From contig JAAAIG010000261.1 of the NCBI GenBank assembly GCA_015852425.1, positions 1-38,689 of the forward strand: DNA of 38,689 bases, read 5' to 3'. Source of the DNA: Gryganskiella cystojenkinii (lineage: Eukaryota; Mortierellomycota; Mortierellomycetes; Mortierellales; Mortierellaceae). Made by a program: the position numbers and the translations under genes. Below the pieces are notes generated by a model that was given only the letters and a program-made list of their open reading frames with translations, made no database searches and had not been told where the DNA came from. Below, one piece after another: positions 1 to 11,378 of the stretch (position 1 is the first letter of the stretch; the number at the start of each line of letters is the position of its first letter).

Positions 1-1
1 C

Positions 2-1102
2 ATACGCCACGCGATAGTGTTGGATGACGAACAAAACCACAGTTTTGGTCACGCAGCCGAGGAGAAAAACGAAAAGCCAATGGAGGGGGAGGAGAAGGAG
101 AGGAATATCGATCAAGATATCAACTGCAGCCCCAAAGAAGCTGTTGTTGGTGTTGCTGCTGTTGCTGACGCCATGTCTGACTCTGTTATCGAGGGATCCT
201 TGGTCGAGTCTGTTGAGAAGGAAACCGTTGAGGAGAAAGCTGACGAGAAGAAGGAGGAGCTGGTCGATGTCGAATCTCAGTCCCCATCTGAAGAAAAGTC
301 TGAGGTAGTCAAGATCGATCCTTTGGCGGTCGCAACTGCAGAAGCAACGACCGCTGCTACCACCGCCTTTGTCCTCATGGAGGCTGTCGATCCCGAGACA
401 CACTCTCGTATCGCTAGCTCTTCGACCCTCGCCGAAGAAGAGGAAGAACAAGAAGAGGAGGAGCAAGTTCAAGAGCCAAGACCTTCGATGCAGATCGTGA
501 CCACTTCGCCCGTGGTCCATTACGCTCAAGTGCCTTCGCCTCCCCTGACCCCCTTGGGTCTGTCTTCGAAAGATGCCGAGACGGAAGAAACTCCCACGGG
601 CATGCTCTCCCCTCAGAGTGAGGATGGTGATGGCAAGATGGGGTCGAAGGAGTTGCTAACGGCAGCCTCGTTCACGGGTACGATGTTGACCCCACGTGCT
701 GAAACTTCGCCGTTCACTCGGATTTCTGACGAGGAGGAGTCCAGACGGAGTTCTGAGGAATCAGCGACCATAGATGAAATCCAAGAGAAGCAAGAACCAC
801 AGTCCCAATACGTACTTCAGAGGCGAACGACAGTGGAACAGGAAGAGAAAAAGTACGAGACGTTTGATGTGTTGAATGATCATTCTTCATTCAAGTCGTC
901 AGAGTCTTCTTCGTCCTTATGGTCAGCTGTGGGTTCTACTGTCGACAGCCAAGCTTCACAAGAAGAACACGGCCGACGACCCAGAGAGTTGCCAGAGCCG
1001 GACAAGTACCCGAATCTGCTGTGGAGTTTCTGCAAGACCACGGCGGTCGTCTCGGCTGCAGTGGTTGTCATCGGGTTAGGACTCGGTCGGAAGCGAGATT
1101 GA
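2..1102 (+). CDS. 3' part of an acidic, Ser/Thr-Pro-rich protein with C-terminal hydrophobic anchor (5' end outside window)
   Basis: The reading frame is open from the left edge to the TGA at 1100-1102, and no ATG is needed inside the window, so the start lies upstream. About 366 residues are visible. The sequence is low in complexity: long Glu/Asp/Lys/Ser stretches, an acidic run near residue 145 (EEEEEQEEEEQ), and several proline-directed sites such as PSPPLTPLG, MLSPQSE and LTPRAETSPF that look like phosphorylation targets. It ends with a hydrophobic stretch (TTAVVSAAVVVIGLGLG) followed by RKRD, which looks like a single membrane anchor with a basic cytosolic tip. I recognise no domain and assign no function. 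It could be the disordered tail of a larger protein whose globular part is upstream. The coding call rests on frame length and composition. Confidence 0.7.
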   Translation: MRHAIVLDDEQNHSFGHAAEEKNEKPMEGEEKERNIDQDINCSPKEAVVGVAAVADAMSDSVIEGSLVESVEKETVEEKADEKKEELVDVESQSPSEEKSEVVKIDPLAVATAEATTAATTAFVLMEAVDPETHSRIASSSTLAEEEEEQEEEEQVQEPRPSMQIVTTSPVVHYAQVPSPPLTPLGLSSKDAETEETPTGMLSPQSEDGDGKMGSKELLTAASFTGTMLTPRAETSPFTRISDEEESRRSSEESATIDEIQEKQEPQSQYVLQRRTTVEQEEKKYETFDVLNDHSSFKSSESSSSLWSAVGSTVDSQASQEEHGRRPRELPEPDKYPNLLWSFCKTTAVVSAAVVVIGLGLGRKRD

Positions 1103-1798
1103 AAATGAGAAACCGATGTGAAGAAGATATCATACCAATAGCTGTCCCTTGTATCCCTTGTAAAAGAATATCATAGTCCATATCGACCCCCGTCAAAGAG
1201 GAAAAAAAAATCAGAAATGCCCAAAATGCATTTAGCGTCTTGTTACTCTCAAAGGACGGACGCGACCTAAACGCGTGGTTTTAATCGTTTTCTAGGATTC
1301 CTCATTTTTTTTTTTTTTTTTTCTTTTTTTCTACGAGACGTTCCTCCCTGTCTGCCTTTTTTCTTCGTTTTTTTGACGGTGAAGGAGGAACATGTATACT
1401 ATTCCAACTGACCAACAATGTGTAAAGTGTACACCGTTGGACTGCTTCGACCTCACCATATTTCCAATTCTTTTCCCAAGGGAACAAAAAACTGGTCATC
1501 CTTGTGGGACTGGTACTCCTTTCCGTGGAACTGACATAAGGAGGCAGAAAATAACACCATGGTTGGAGGATTCACCCTCAACACTGCAAAACTAACCGGG
1601 ACGCAACATTAGGTACTCTTTGACACCAGTGATTAGCTCAGTATTCAAATATGATCGTTGTGATTCCTAACTCTCAGTCTCATTTCATTAAAAATTGCTG
1701 AATGAGAAAATGGTGGACTCTACTCCAGAGTCCAGATGTTGTTATCGGATATACCTATATGTATCTCTATAGTCTGCCCTGAGTACTACCCGCTTGGA
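1103..1798. other. Intergenic, convergent 3' flanks
   Basis: This lies between the 3' end of the first gene and the 3' end of the secreted-protein gene. It contains poly-A and poly-T tracts (for example about 1305-1328). No ORF here has recognisable protein character and no RNA gene was seen. Confidence 0.6.
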
Positions 1799-2140
1799 TC
1801 AGATTAAGCAAGTCGTGTCTGTGCCAGCCTGGATAGTAAATGGAGCACTTTGAGCAATCGTGCCACGAGCGTCTCGAATATTCAGCGCTACTGAGGTACC
1901 CGCTGGGATGTTAACAATCCATGTAAAACTGAAGCCTGCTTGTTGCCCTAAGCTTACTAAAGGCGGTGCACTTGGCTGATCACCTGGAACGACGGAAAGG
2001 GAAAATGGGGGCGCGGTTCCCATCCACTGGATATCAACGGGTTGACATACAATTGCATTGGGAGGAGTATTAATCGAGGGATCTTGGCAGTCTGCAAAGA
2101 GAGGCACGAGTGCAAACAAGACCAGTGCCCGAATTGACAT
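1799..2140 (-). CDS. Small secreted Kre9/Knh-type (Ser-Thr-rich membrane-anchored family) protein
   Basis: A single-exon 113-residue protein with ATG at 2140 and stop at 1799. Residues 1-18 form a hydrophobic signal peptide (SIRALVLFALVPLFA). The rest matches the small beta-sandwich seen in Kre9/Knh1-like and Ser-Thr-rich GPI-anchored fungal wall proteins. Diagnostic pieces are INTPPNAIVCQPVDIQW, PPFSLSVVPGDQPSAP, FTWIVNIPAGTSVALNIRD and APFTIQAGTDTTC. Two cysteines near each end of the domain probably form a disulfide. There is no Ser/Thr-rich stalk and no C-terminal hydrophobic GPI signal, so it is probably released or held non-covalently in the wall. Family members are linked to cell-surface or beta-glucan biology, but the role of short single-domain members is unknown. 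Confidence 0.8.
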   Translation of the reverse strand: MSIRALVLFALVPLFADCQDPSINTPPNAIVCQPVDIQWMGTAPPFSLSVVPGDQPSAPPLVSLGQQAGFSFTWIVNIPAGTSVALNIRDARGTIAQSAPFTIQAGTDTTCLI

Positions 2141-3105
2141 CGATATCTTAGAACATTGAAAGAAAGAGTGGTGAACGTGAAAATGTGGAAATGTTGTGGT
2201 GGGAGGGTCAAGATAAAAAGTTCAGCAAAAAAACGCTCTCATTCCCAGGTAAGTAAGATCACGAAAGCCCAACCATGCGGCCTTACAAGAGTTTGGATCA
2301 AGTGCGCAGAACTATGTGGGAGTTGTTCTTGAGGGGGTGTTTGTGGTGACTCTTATGATGGTGTTTTGGATGTCTCTCGTCGTGATCTCTGTGATCGTTG
2401 AGGTGCTGTTGTGAGTCTCGGATATGGGTAGGGTCAGATGCTTGGTGCGGCCTTGAGCGGGTGCAGCTCCTTTTTATATATGTTGAGGGTGGTGAACTGT
2501 CTTTTGGGCCTTTCCTTGTCGTTGCCCTCGCTCCTGTCGTCTATGAATCCGATTTTCCAATTTTTTGATATATCCGGTCCTGTTACTTGATCATTCCCTC
2601 ACTCTTGTGTCATTATATGCCATTACGTTATCCCTTGACGTTGTTGCATTGTCCCAGGCTATTCCCTCTTTGTCAGAATCACTCCCGTAAGGAAACCTGC
2701 GTAACTCTCTGCATAGTCAATATGCGAAAGCATTTTTTTTTTTCTTACCTCGCAGGCACGAGGAGTTATATTCTTATGTTACAATATCTGATCGTGATCA
2801 CCTTTGGCATGCCTTGAGTACTTGCTCGTCCGCAACCGCCTCTGTTTCTTTTATAGCAACTGCTGCTCGCCATTGCCATTTCCCACAGTCTTTGTCTTTA
2901 AATAACGCGCGCTCCAGATGGTTGCCCGTCCGTACTCGGTACTTAACATGAACCAGTCCTCCATGATATCCGCAATGCCTTGACTTGATTGATATAAATT
3001 CTTGATCTTGTCCATAAAGTTGACCGGTGCCAGCCCACGATCCAAAGCTCGTCTCCGGCATCAAAAGAAATAGCTTATCGCCTCGTCATATGAATAAGCA
3101 AAAAG
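2141..3105. other. Intergenic: upstream region of secreted-protein gene and flank of tRNA-Val
   Basis: The first part is presumably the promoter of the minus-strand secreted protein. On the minus strand it holds a TATATAAAAAGG-like element around 2470-2481. A short minus-strand frame at 2851-3045 (64 codons, containing NFMDKIKNLYQSSQGIADIM) has protein-like composition but no family I can name and no convincing start. It may be a gene remnant or chance. A run of five T on the minus strand at 3104-3100 serves as a Pol III terminator for the neighbouring tRNA. Confidence 0.5.
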
Positions 3106-3179
3106 TGTTTGTACTCGGACTTGAACCGAGGACCGTCTGTGTGTTAGACAGACGTGATAACCAACTACACCATACAAAC
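3106..3179 (-). tRNA. tRNA-Val (anticodon AAC)
   Basis: On the minus strand a perfect 7-bp acceptor stem pairs GTTTGTA with TACAAAC, followed by discriminator A at 3106. The anticodon stem TCTGT/ACAGA holds the loop CTAACAC, giving anticodon AAC. The T arm is CTCGG-TTCAAGT-CCGAG. Total length is 74 nt, with no intron and no encoded CCA. A T5 terminator follows directly on the minus strand (3104-3100). Confidence 0.96.
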
Positions 3180-3240
3180 TGATCATTTCGATATCAGCCA
3201 GATTTCTTAATCATTCTTTAGTCAGTCTGATACCAACTCA

Positions 3241-3264
3241 ATCACGTGATATAAATAACACGTG
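3241..3264. promoter_or_regulatory. Two E-box (CACGTG) palindromes plus TATA-like stretch between divergent tRNA genes
   Basis: CACGTG occurs at 3243-3248 inside the 10-bp palindrome ATCACGTGAT, and again at 3259-3264. Between them lies a TATAAATAA-like stretch at about 3251-3258. A third CACGTG is at 3435-3440 on the other side of tRNA-Phe. CACGTG is the core site of bHLH factors of the Cbf1/Pho4 type. That these sites act on the tRNA genes is only an inference from position. Confidence 0.4.
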
Positions 3265-3327
3265 ACTAATTGGCAAATAGGGTTATACAAAAATGATTTT
3301 GTCTTGTTGTCTGCATCAAGCAGATTA

Positions 3328-3334
3328 GCGACCT

Positions 3335-3375
<41 letters not shown>

Positions 3376-3400
3376 GTGTGTTCAATCCACACAGGTCGCA
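3328..3400 (+). tRNA. tRNA-Phe (anticodon GAA)
   Basis: The acceptor stem GCGACCT pairs with AGGTCGC, with discriminator A at 3400. The D arm has AGCTCAGTTGGGAGAGC. The anticodon stem TCAGA/TCTGA encloses CTGAAGA, giving anticodon GAA. The T arm is GTGTG-TTCAATC-CACAC. Length is 73 nt, without intron or encoded CCA. A T4 tract at about 3406-3409 is the probable Pol III terminator. Confidence 0.96.
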
Positions 3401-3888
3401 ATTCCTTTTGCATTTTATTTTACCATACGACGATCACGTGCGCCATCCGTGGAATGACGTCTTTTGATGTTACCCTTAACTGATGTTTGTTCTTTGACTT
3501 TCTGTTACCCACTGGTGCCTCTGACTCGTCGTATCTTTTTATCAAGAACGACCTTTTTTTTTTGAACAAAGCGGGCTGTGCGGCTGTGCGCGTGGGATGG
3601 CCATCACTATCATCCGTAGAAAGTGGCAAAGGTGGACAATCAAGAGTGTCGGCAGGGGGAAAGAGGAACGGAAAAAAGCAATGAATATAAATAATTTTTT
3701 TTCGTTCTTGGGCAGGCAGAAGGAATAGGATTGGGTCTTGTGGTGTGAAGTGAGTGTTTTCACAAAAAAAATTATTATTTTGTTCTGTCCTCCTCCTTGA
3801 AATTTTCTCTCTCTTTTTTTTTCTTTCCATCCTCAACCCATTTCCAAAAAAAACTCCTCCTCCAAATCAACACTCCCTCCAATCCACG
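3401..3888. other. Intergenic: UBC4 promoter region
   Basis: This is the upstream region of the E2 gene. It contains one CACGTG (3435-3440), a half CRE (TGACGT, about 3455-3460) and several A/T tracts. Pyrimidine-rich sequence precedes the ATG, as expected for a fungal 5' UTR. No extra gene was seen. Confidence 0.5.
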
Positions 3889-5373
<1,485 letters not shown>

Positions 5374-5653
5374 ATGGTACCGTGCTGTACAGAAATCAGG
5401 AGTTGTTTGTCACAAGTTTGCACTGCAAAGAAGAATATAATAAACAGAGATGTTTTTCTCACAAAAAATCCCTAGTATGTGTGTTTTTGGTTAATAATAT
5501 ATCAGGGGCGGAAGCTTGTTTATTCGGCAGAGGTCATCATTGCATGTGCACATCATGGAAAAGAGAGAGAACGAGAAAAGAGAACGATCTTCGTGTTTTT
5601 TTTGTATATGTGTGTGTTTGGTTTGGTTATATCTATTATTTTTTTTTTCGTTT
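5374..5653. terminator. 3' flank of UBC4, with AATAAA at 5439-5444, facing the kinase 3' end
   Basis: Convergent 3' region between UBC4 (+) and the kinase gene (-). An exact AATAAA lies 66 bases past the UBC4 stop. T-rich tracts lie near 5641-5648. No gene was seen in this stretch. Confidence 0.5.
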
Positions 5654-8320
5654 TCAGCATTTGTTAGTCTCGAAGCGAAAGAACTGACGCAGCTTCGTCA
5701 GTGCCTTTCTCTTCTTTTTCGAGGACGAGTCAAAGCCGTCCATCAGCGCATCCGTCGACGGACACATGTTGATCATCACCGCACCCGGGTTATTATGATG
5801 ATGGTGATGGGTTGAGTTCGCTCTCGTATGGTTCTTGTAAGGGTGATGCTTTTCATCGTACGAGCTGGAACGTTTTTGCTGATACGCTCCACCAGCAGTC
5901 GCAAGTGAGAGAGCATCATCGCGAGGACCGACGGGAGTACTTGGAGAGATGGTCGCCATAGTCTCCGTCGGAGAGTTGGTCATCGAGGCCGAGACATCAC
6001 TCATGTGGTCATCAATTAGAGTATCCGTGGGCGAGGTGGGGGTCTGGATCGCCAACACGGGTGTCTGCTGCTGCTGTTGTTGTTGTTGTTGTTGGTACTG
6101 GTGCTGCTGTTGTTGCTGTTGCTGAGGGTGGAAGGGAGGGCTATGAATATTCAAAGGTCGGACATCATGAGCACCTGGAGGGTGGTATGAGTGACGGTAC
6201 TGGTTCTGTGCTTGAGAAGGCGTATGGTGGTGATGAGAATTTGGGTAGTTGTGATGATAGGTGGCCGTCGTCACGACTGGGGGCGGTAGTGACGGGACAG
6301 GAGCATTCGCAGCAGCCATTGTGGTGCTAATATCATTGTTGGGATGAAAAGTGTTCAACCCCGTGGACCGAGCCTGTACTGGTGGTGGTAGCTGTTGTTG
6401 CTGAACGATAGGTTGCTGTTGCTGTTGCTGGAGGGGGCGAGAAGGAGCAGGACGGATTGTGGGAGGAGCGGTCGAAAGGGCAGGAAGGGCAGTGACCATA
6501 GATTCCATACCCTCGGCACGCATCCAACGGGATCGAAGAACGTCTGTCAGGGTCGCACGACGCTTTGGATCGACCGTGAGCATGCGGTGGATCAACGAAC
6601 AGACATCTATTGGAATGAACGGTCAGTCGTTTAAACAAAACAAAAAAAGAAACAAGAATGAAAAATTGGACAAGCAGCATCAATTTCATGATTTTCTTAC
6701 CAATGGAACCCTCGCGAGGCTTTTGATAGTTGCCTCGTTTGATCTGTGCAAAGAGCTGGGGAAGGTCGCCAGCATCAAAGGGTAGACGACCACAGACAAG
6801 GACATAAAGGATCACACCTAGACTCCAAACATCCGTTTCGGGTCCAATATAGGGTGTACCAGAGACCATCTCAGGAGCAGCGTAAAAGGGTGAACCACAG
6901 TATGTGGTCAAATGACGATCCTTATGCCAGTGGTTCCCAAACCCGAAATCCGCAACACGAACATTCTTCTCACTGTCCAAAAGAATATTCTCGGGTTTGA
7001 GATCGCGATGGACGACCTGTTTTTCATGACAGTGATGAATCGCCAGGACGATCTGATGGAAAATCCTACGAGCTTCCTTTTCCTCCAGGGACCCCTTGTT
7101 GGAGATGTAATCAAAGAGTTCTCCGCCAGTGAGGTTCTCCATGATGATCAGAATACGATGTTCGTCTTCAAGGACGTCCTTGACATCGACAATGTTTGGG
7201 TGACGCAAGGTCTTCATCAATCGAGCCTCACGGGTCGCATGCAAACGTTGTTGTTCACTCTTGAACTGGGATTTCTCGAGAATCTTGACCGCGACTTGCT
7301 CACCCGTAAGATCGTTCTCGGCCAAAAGAACCTTTCCGAAATTGCCCTGGCCGATTGTACCAATATAAGAATAACCGGGAATCTCGCCGTACTTGCGACG
7401 GTACGATTCCTGTTTTGTTTGCGGGTTGAAAGGCAACAAAAAAAAAAGAAAGAAAAAAAAGTAAAGGGAAATGAGAACTGTGTACTCACCATGGTCGATC
7501 AAGAAATAATAGATGATAACAAAACAGACTTACTCTACTGCTGCTAGCATTGCTCAGCCTGGACTGACGACCAGAAGCAGTCGAGGGTGCTGGAGAAGAG
7601 GGTGCAGGTGGAGCAGCTGAGGCAGCATGTTGCTCATCGGTCGGTGCAGCTGAAGAATACGTGCTATTGCTCTTGTTAGTATGATGGGGTTGACGGTATT
7701 GCTGCTGTTGCTGCTGTGTAGTAGGGGCGACAGTTGTCGAGGTCGCAGTCGAAGCGTTGCTCTCGCGACGTTGGTGGGTATGATGGTGTTGGTGCTGGGT
7801 GTTGTCCTCCACAAGAGTTGCGGCAGAGACCCATTCGGTCTGAGCGTGCGGGTTGTAATCATCTTTGGATCGTCGACGACGATCCGCAGTGTTGGATTGA
7901 ACGTTTGGCTGATAGTGCTGTTGCTGTTGTTGCTGAGAGTGTTGATGGTGATGGTGTTTTGAAGAGGATTCTCTGACGCTTTGGGCACGATTCGTCAAGT
8001 GTCTGTCCACACGCGAGGCCGCATTGCCGTCATCCATCTCACTGGACTTTCTTCTGCGGGTACTCTGGTAGCAGTTCGAAAAAAAGAGTGCGCGACAGGG
8101 AGAGATGGATGAATATTACATTTTGCGATAGGATAGATGTTGTATGCTGAACTGTAAGGAAGAAAAAAAATACCTGGTGTGGCTCGCTGATTCTCATGCC
8201 CTTCATCGCCTCTTGGGCAGAGATTCTCTCTGATGAGAATGAGTCCTGAGTATGGTTATGATGGACTTGAACCTGAACCTGAGCTGCAGAGGCAAGAGGG
8301 ATCGGAGCGGCGGTATTCAT
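5654..8320 (-). CDS. CAMK-group (AMPK-related) Ser/Thr protein kinase with poly-Gln/His flanks
   Basis: Four exons on the minus strand: 8320-8174, 8064-7534, 7409-6701, 6606-5654. Phases close to 779 residues. Residues 1-226 are disordered and rich in His, Gln, Ser and Ala. The kinase domain follows (about 235-495): glycine loop GQGNFGKV, catalytic Lys268 in VAVKILEK, HRDLKPEN with Asp362, DFG Asp380 (DFGFGN), and activation loop LTTYCGSPFYAAPE. The last resembles the LKB1-type target loop of AMPK-related kinases, with Thr394/Thr395 as likely phospho-sites. The C-lobe ends LIHRMLTVDPKRRATLTDVL. The tail has poly-Gln and poly-His blocks and ends with a basic segment (SSKKKRKALTKLRQFF) that could bind membrane or act in nuclear import. 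The family (Snf1, Kin, MARK/NUAK-like) cannot be fixed by eye. Upstream of ATG 8320 the leader is pyrimidine-rich. Confidence 0.9.
6064..6125 (-). repeat. CAA/CAG trinucleotide tract coding for poly-Gln in the kinase tail
   Basis: Mixed CAG and CAA codons on the minus strand code for two Gln blocks separated by a short His/Tyr interruption. Further Gln blocks are at about 6394-6432, 7704-7716 and 7917-7936. Such tracts are prone to length change. Confidence 0.8.
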
Positions 8321-8955
8321 CGTCAAAGAAGAAGAGGAGGAAGAAGGAGGCGAAGGGGTATTATGTTATCAACGATTGGCAGCTGCTGGAAAGAATTTTT
8401 GGCAGCTTTTTTGTGTAGGACAAGGTTGGACGCGTCGTTGATAAAAAAATTAAAAATATGGCGTTATCAATGGTGATGAGGAGAAGAAAGGAAGAGAGAG
8501 GCTACTACCACAGAGTGGGGTAGATTCATGAAAAGAAAAACAACCAAGGAAGAGGATGACAAACAACAGAGGGGATGAGAGAGAGGAAGAGAGGAGAAAC
8601 AGTGAAAGCAAAAAAGAAACGAGATATGCGAGAGAAGGGGCAAAAAAAAGAGGCTGGCAGGCAAATAGACCAAGAAGGGACGACGGGCGTGAATAATAGG
8701 AAAGGAAAGACAGTAAGGAATGAAACTACTTTATGCATCTCTTCTCATTCATCTCATTCGTGCCATTGGCTAAACTTCATTCGCACTGCAGACACGGTTA
8801 GAATCGTAACTTCATGCTTGTCACGGTGCCCAGGCGTCATTCAGCGGAGTCGATTGTCCTGTTATTTTCTATGAATCGAAGAGCGGATTGACTCCACATT
8901 GGAATCTGGCAGTTGGGACTTTTTTTTTTTTTTCCTTCATATATTCCCAATTGCG
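8321..8955. other. Intergenic: kinase promoter and leader
   Basis: Strongly purine-rich on the plus strand (pyrimidine-rich on the transcribed strand) between about 8325 and 8700, as is usual for leader and promoter DNA in this window. ORFs here are low-complexity by-products (Lys/Arg/Glu or Phe/Ser rich). Nothing else was recognised. Confidence 0.5.
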
Positions 8956-9431
8956 TTAGGGAGACAAGGAGGGGGACACTTTGGCCACTGATCCTGAAAA
9001 CACAAGGTACAACAGCAACAAACATAATACGTATTTTCGTTGCATGATTAGGACTAGGTGCATATTGCTGAGAGTTGGGGTTGACCGGGACAGGCGAGCC
9101 CTGTTCGAGAAGAATAGAAGAAAACCGTTGCTACGTTGTCCTCATTTTTGTGAGATGGGAATTGACGATCCTGACGTTTGGGATGGACCCCATGGTGTAC
9201 ACTATCAGTTCGGTTCGTCAACAAAGTGTTGGTCGGGTAGTCGTCATTGACCTGGTTATCCCATCGATTTTTCGCATGCCAAAAAGTCAGGGACCTCACA
9301 GGGTGAGGTTCCAAGACGTCTCGGTTTGGCTGCATACCGAAGGGACTTGCGAATGTGTTCAGGGCATAAGTTACCTTTCCGGATGCATGGCGTGATAGAA
9401 TAGTCAGAAAGACGCGTCCGTAACCCTGCAT
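8956..9431 (-). CDS. Doubtful small gene, function unknown
   Basis: A minus-strand frame begins at ATG 9431, preceded by a strong acceptor-like sequence (CTTTTTCTCTAG ending near 9441). The first 19 codons (MQGYGRVFLTILSRHASGK) resemble an amphipathic or mitochondrial presequence. A possible donor GTAACT at 9374 and acceptor CGAACAG ending at 9101 would join in phase to a second exon from 9100 (GSPVPVNPNSQQYAPSP). A third segment to stop 8956 would need a 37-base intron, which is too short to trust. Without splicing, the frame runs from ATG 9461 or 9431 to 9054 (135 or 125 residues). I recognise no family. Support is only the good splice-like context and its head-to-head position with RPN12. 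Confidence 0.25.
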
Positions 9432-9492
9432 GCTCGAAAACCTAGAGAAAAAGAAAACCATTATTTCCAGACCCAGTTCCTTCCAACTATAG

Positions 9493-9500
9493 TGACGTCA
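9493..9500. promoter_or_regulatory. CRE palindrome TGACGTCA upstream of RPN12
   Basis: An exact 8-bp CRE/ATF site lies about 240 bases before the RPN12 ATG, within the gap shared with the possible minus-strand small gene. In fungi such sites bind bZIP factors of the Atf1/Sko1 class. No yeast-type proteasome element (GGTGGCAAA) was seen nearby. Function is inferred from the motif alone. Confidence 0.45.
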
Positions 9501-9740
9501 CCCACGCGCCTGGTGTGCGGGCTGGCGTTGCGCGTCTCTGAGTGCGACTGCGTTGTGAGGGAGAGAAGATCGTTTTACTCTTTTTCTTTGCATCACTTTC
9601 ACCTCCATTCTTCATTACACGCAACAACCCAGTCTTTCAGGATATCAAAGCTAGGAAACGAACAGCCTTTTTTGTCCTAAGCCCATTGCCCTTTTCACTC
9701 CCAAGAGATAGCTCCCAATACCAAGACTGCATTTTCAACC

Positions 9741-11140
9741 ATGACTGTCCCAGAAGTGAAGAAGCTTGCACAGGCTTTGAGCCAGGAGTACAACAAGCCC
9801 CACCCAGACCTTGCAAAGTGCGGAAAATACCTTTCTCAGCTCAAGGTATGTTTTTCGTTCCTGGACATGGAACCACTTGGATGAATGGCTGCCTAAGCAA
9901 GGAATGACTTTGTTTAAAAGAACAAAACATTGGGGCTGACATAGACGTTTTCCCATTGTCTTTGTAGATTGCACTGATTGAGCTTCAGTACCTGACACAC
10001 GAAGACAAGCATAATAACATCGAGGAGCTTACGTTGGCCCGTACGTGCAACTGGAAACGAAGTCTTGTTTTTTTCGCATCAGACCTTTTGCAGAATGAAA
10101 GACGATCGCTCTTTTTTGAAACGGACCTCTTACCGGCGATTTGTCTTCTTTAATCCTACAAATAGGCGATGTTCTCGAGATCGGAGCACAGTGGAGTGTT
10201 CGCACAAAGGATATCCCTTCATTCGAGCGTTACATGGCTCAGCTTCAGACCTACTACAACGACCACCCGTAAGCAATCCTTCTCCAGTCTATCAATCACA
10301 GTGGGTTACCAGGAACTCAAAAAAAGAGAAAAGGATCGCATAGTCGGAGACTAACATTTCTTATATCTATTCTCTCACTTTGTAACAGCAACTTGCCCGC
10401 ATCGCCCTTGAAATACAACCTGATTGGACTCAACTTGCTCTGCCTCTTGTCCCAGAACAGGATCTCGGATTTCCACACCGCACTGGAGACGATTGACCCA
10501 GAACAGTTGCACAGCAACCCTGCGATCCAACACCCAATCAAGTTGGAGCAGTCATTGATGGAGGGCAGTTACAACCGTGTCTGGAGCTCACGGTCAGAGG
10601 TTCCTTCGCAGGAGTACCTCTTTTTCATTGATATCTTGATGGACACGATCAGGTGAGGAACCGTCCCCTCCTTGATTTGATTCAGGAGCTGGAGCTGACA
10701 GATAAGGGGAGGAGATACCAGAGCGTCTAGAGTCTAGAGTCTAACACCCTCTTTTTTTTTTTTTTTTGCCTCGGATTGCTGTTGTGTCCATGATCCAATA
10801 GAAACGAAATTGCTAGCTGCAGTGAAAAAGCATACACCAGTTTGCCACTTGCAGACGCAGGAACGCTGTTGTTCTTCACTAACATGGCCGATATCTTGAA
10901 CTTTGCTCAAGAGGTATGTTTCTAGCCCTCCGAGATTGGTTTCGAAAGACTATTTTAATAGTTGCTAACCAACTTCTTTTTCCTTCCCAATTCCAATACT
11001 CACAGAGAAACTGGAAGGTCAACCCAGCGGAGCAAAAGGCATATTTCCATTCGGATGCGGACGAAAAGATCAACATTCCATCGGAGCAGATCATCAAGCA
11101 GACTATGTTTTACGCCCGGGACATGGATCGCATTGTTTAA
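9741..11140 (+). CDS. RPN12: 26S proteasome regulatory lid subunit Rpn12 (PSMD8)
   Basis: Six exons: 9741-9845, 9968-10040, 10166-10268, 10389-10652, 10802-10913, 11006-11140. Phases close to 263 residues, close to the usual length of this subunit. Recognisable family segments are [50 protein letters not shown], the helix with [20 protein letters not shown], and the C-terminal [16 protein letters not shown]. The C-terminal half is a PCI/winged-helix fold (CSN8/PSMD8 type). Rpn12 joins the lid through helical-bundle contacts, and its incorporation signals that the lid is complete and ready to dock on the base. ATG 9741 gives the family-like start [13 protein letters not shown]. The gene ends convergently with BNA6. 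Confidence 0.94.
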
Positions 11141-11378
11141 AGTCATCAAAGCTGGAGAAAACCCTCACGTTTCGTACTTCCTCCGGAGCTGGGGGTCGTA
11201 TCTTTTAAAACATCCAAAAAATTTACCCTATTCGAAGAGATCTGCTATTAAAGAAGATGATGATTTCTTTCAACTATTCATTGCCCTGTTTACAGGACCT
11301 GAACTTGCGTTGCGACCGGAAGACTACGAGAAAAGGATACATCTGAGAGTAAAAGAAGACTATATATATATAACGATT
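11141..11378. other. Convergent gap between RPN12 and BNA6
   Basis: Holds the 3' flanks of both genes, including a TATATATATA stretch at about 11361-11372. No gene signal. Confidence 0.5.

Noticed and set aside
2587..2817. 76-codon plus-strand ORF
   Set aside because: No good start context, no family, and atypical composition for this genome's genes.
3262..3483. 73-codon ORF across tRNA-Phe
   Set aside because: It overlaps a complete tRNA gene and has no protein features.
6912..7547. 211-codon plus-strand ORF opposite the kinase domain
   Set aside because: It is a shadow of the kinase exon on the minus strand, which has all catalytic motifs. The antisense product resembles nothing.
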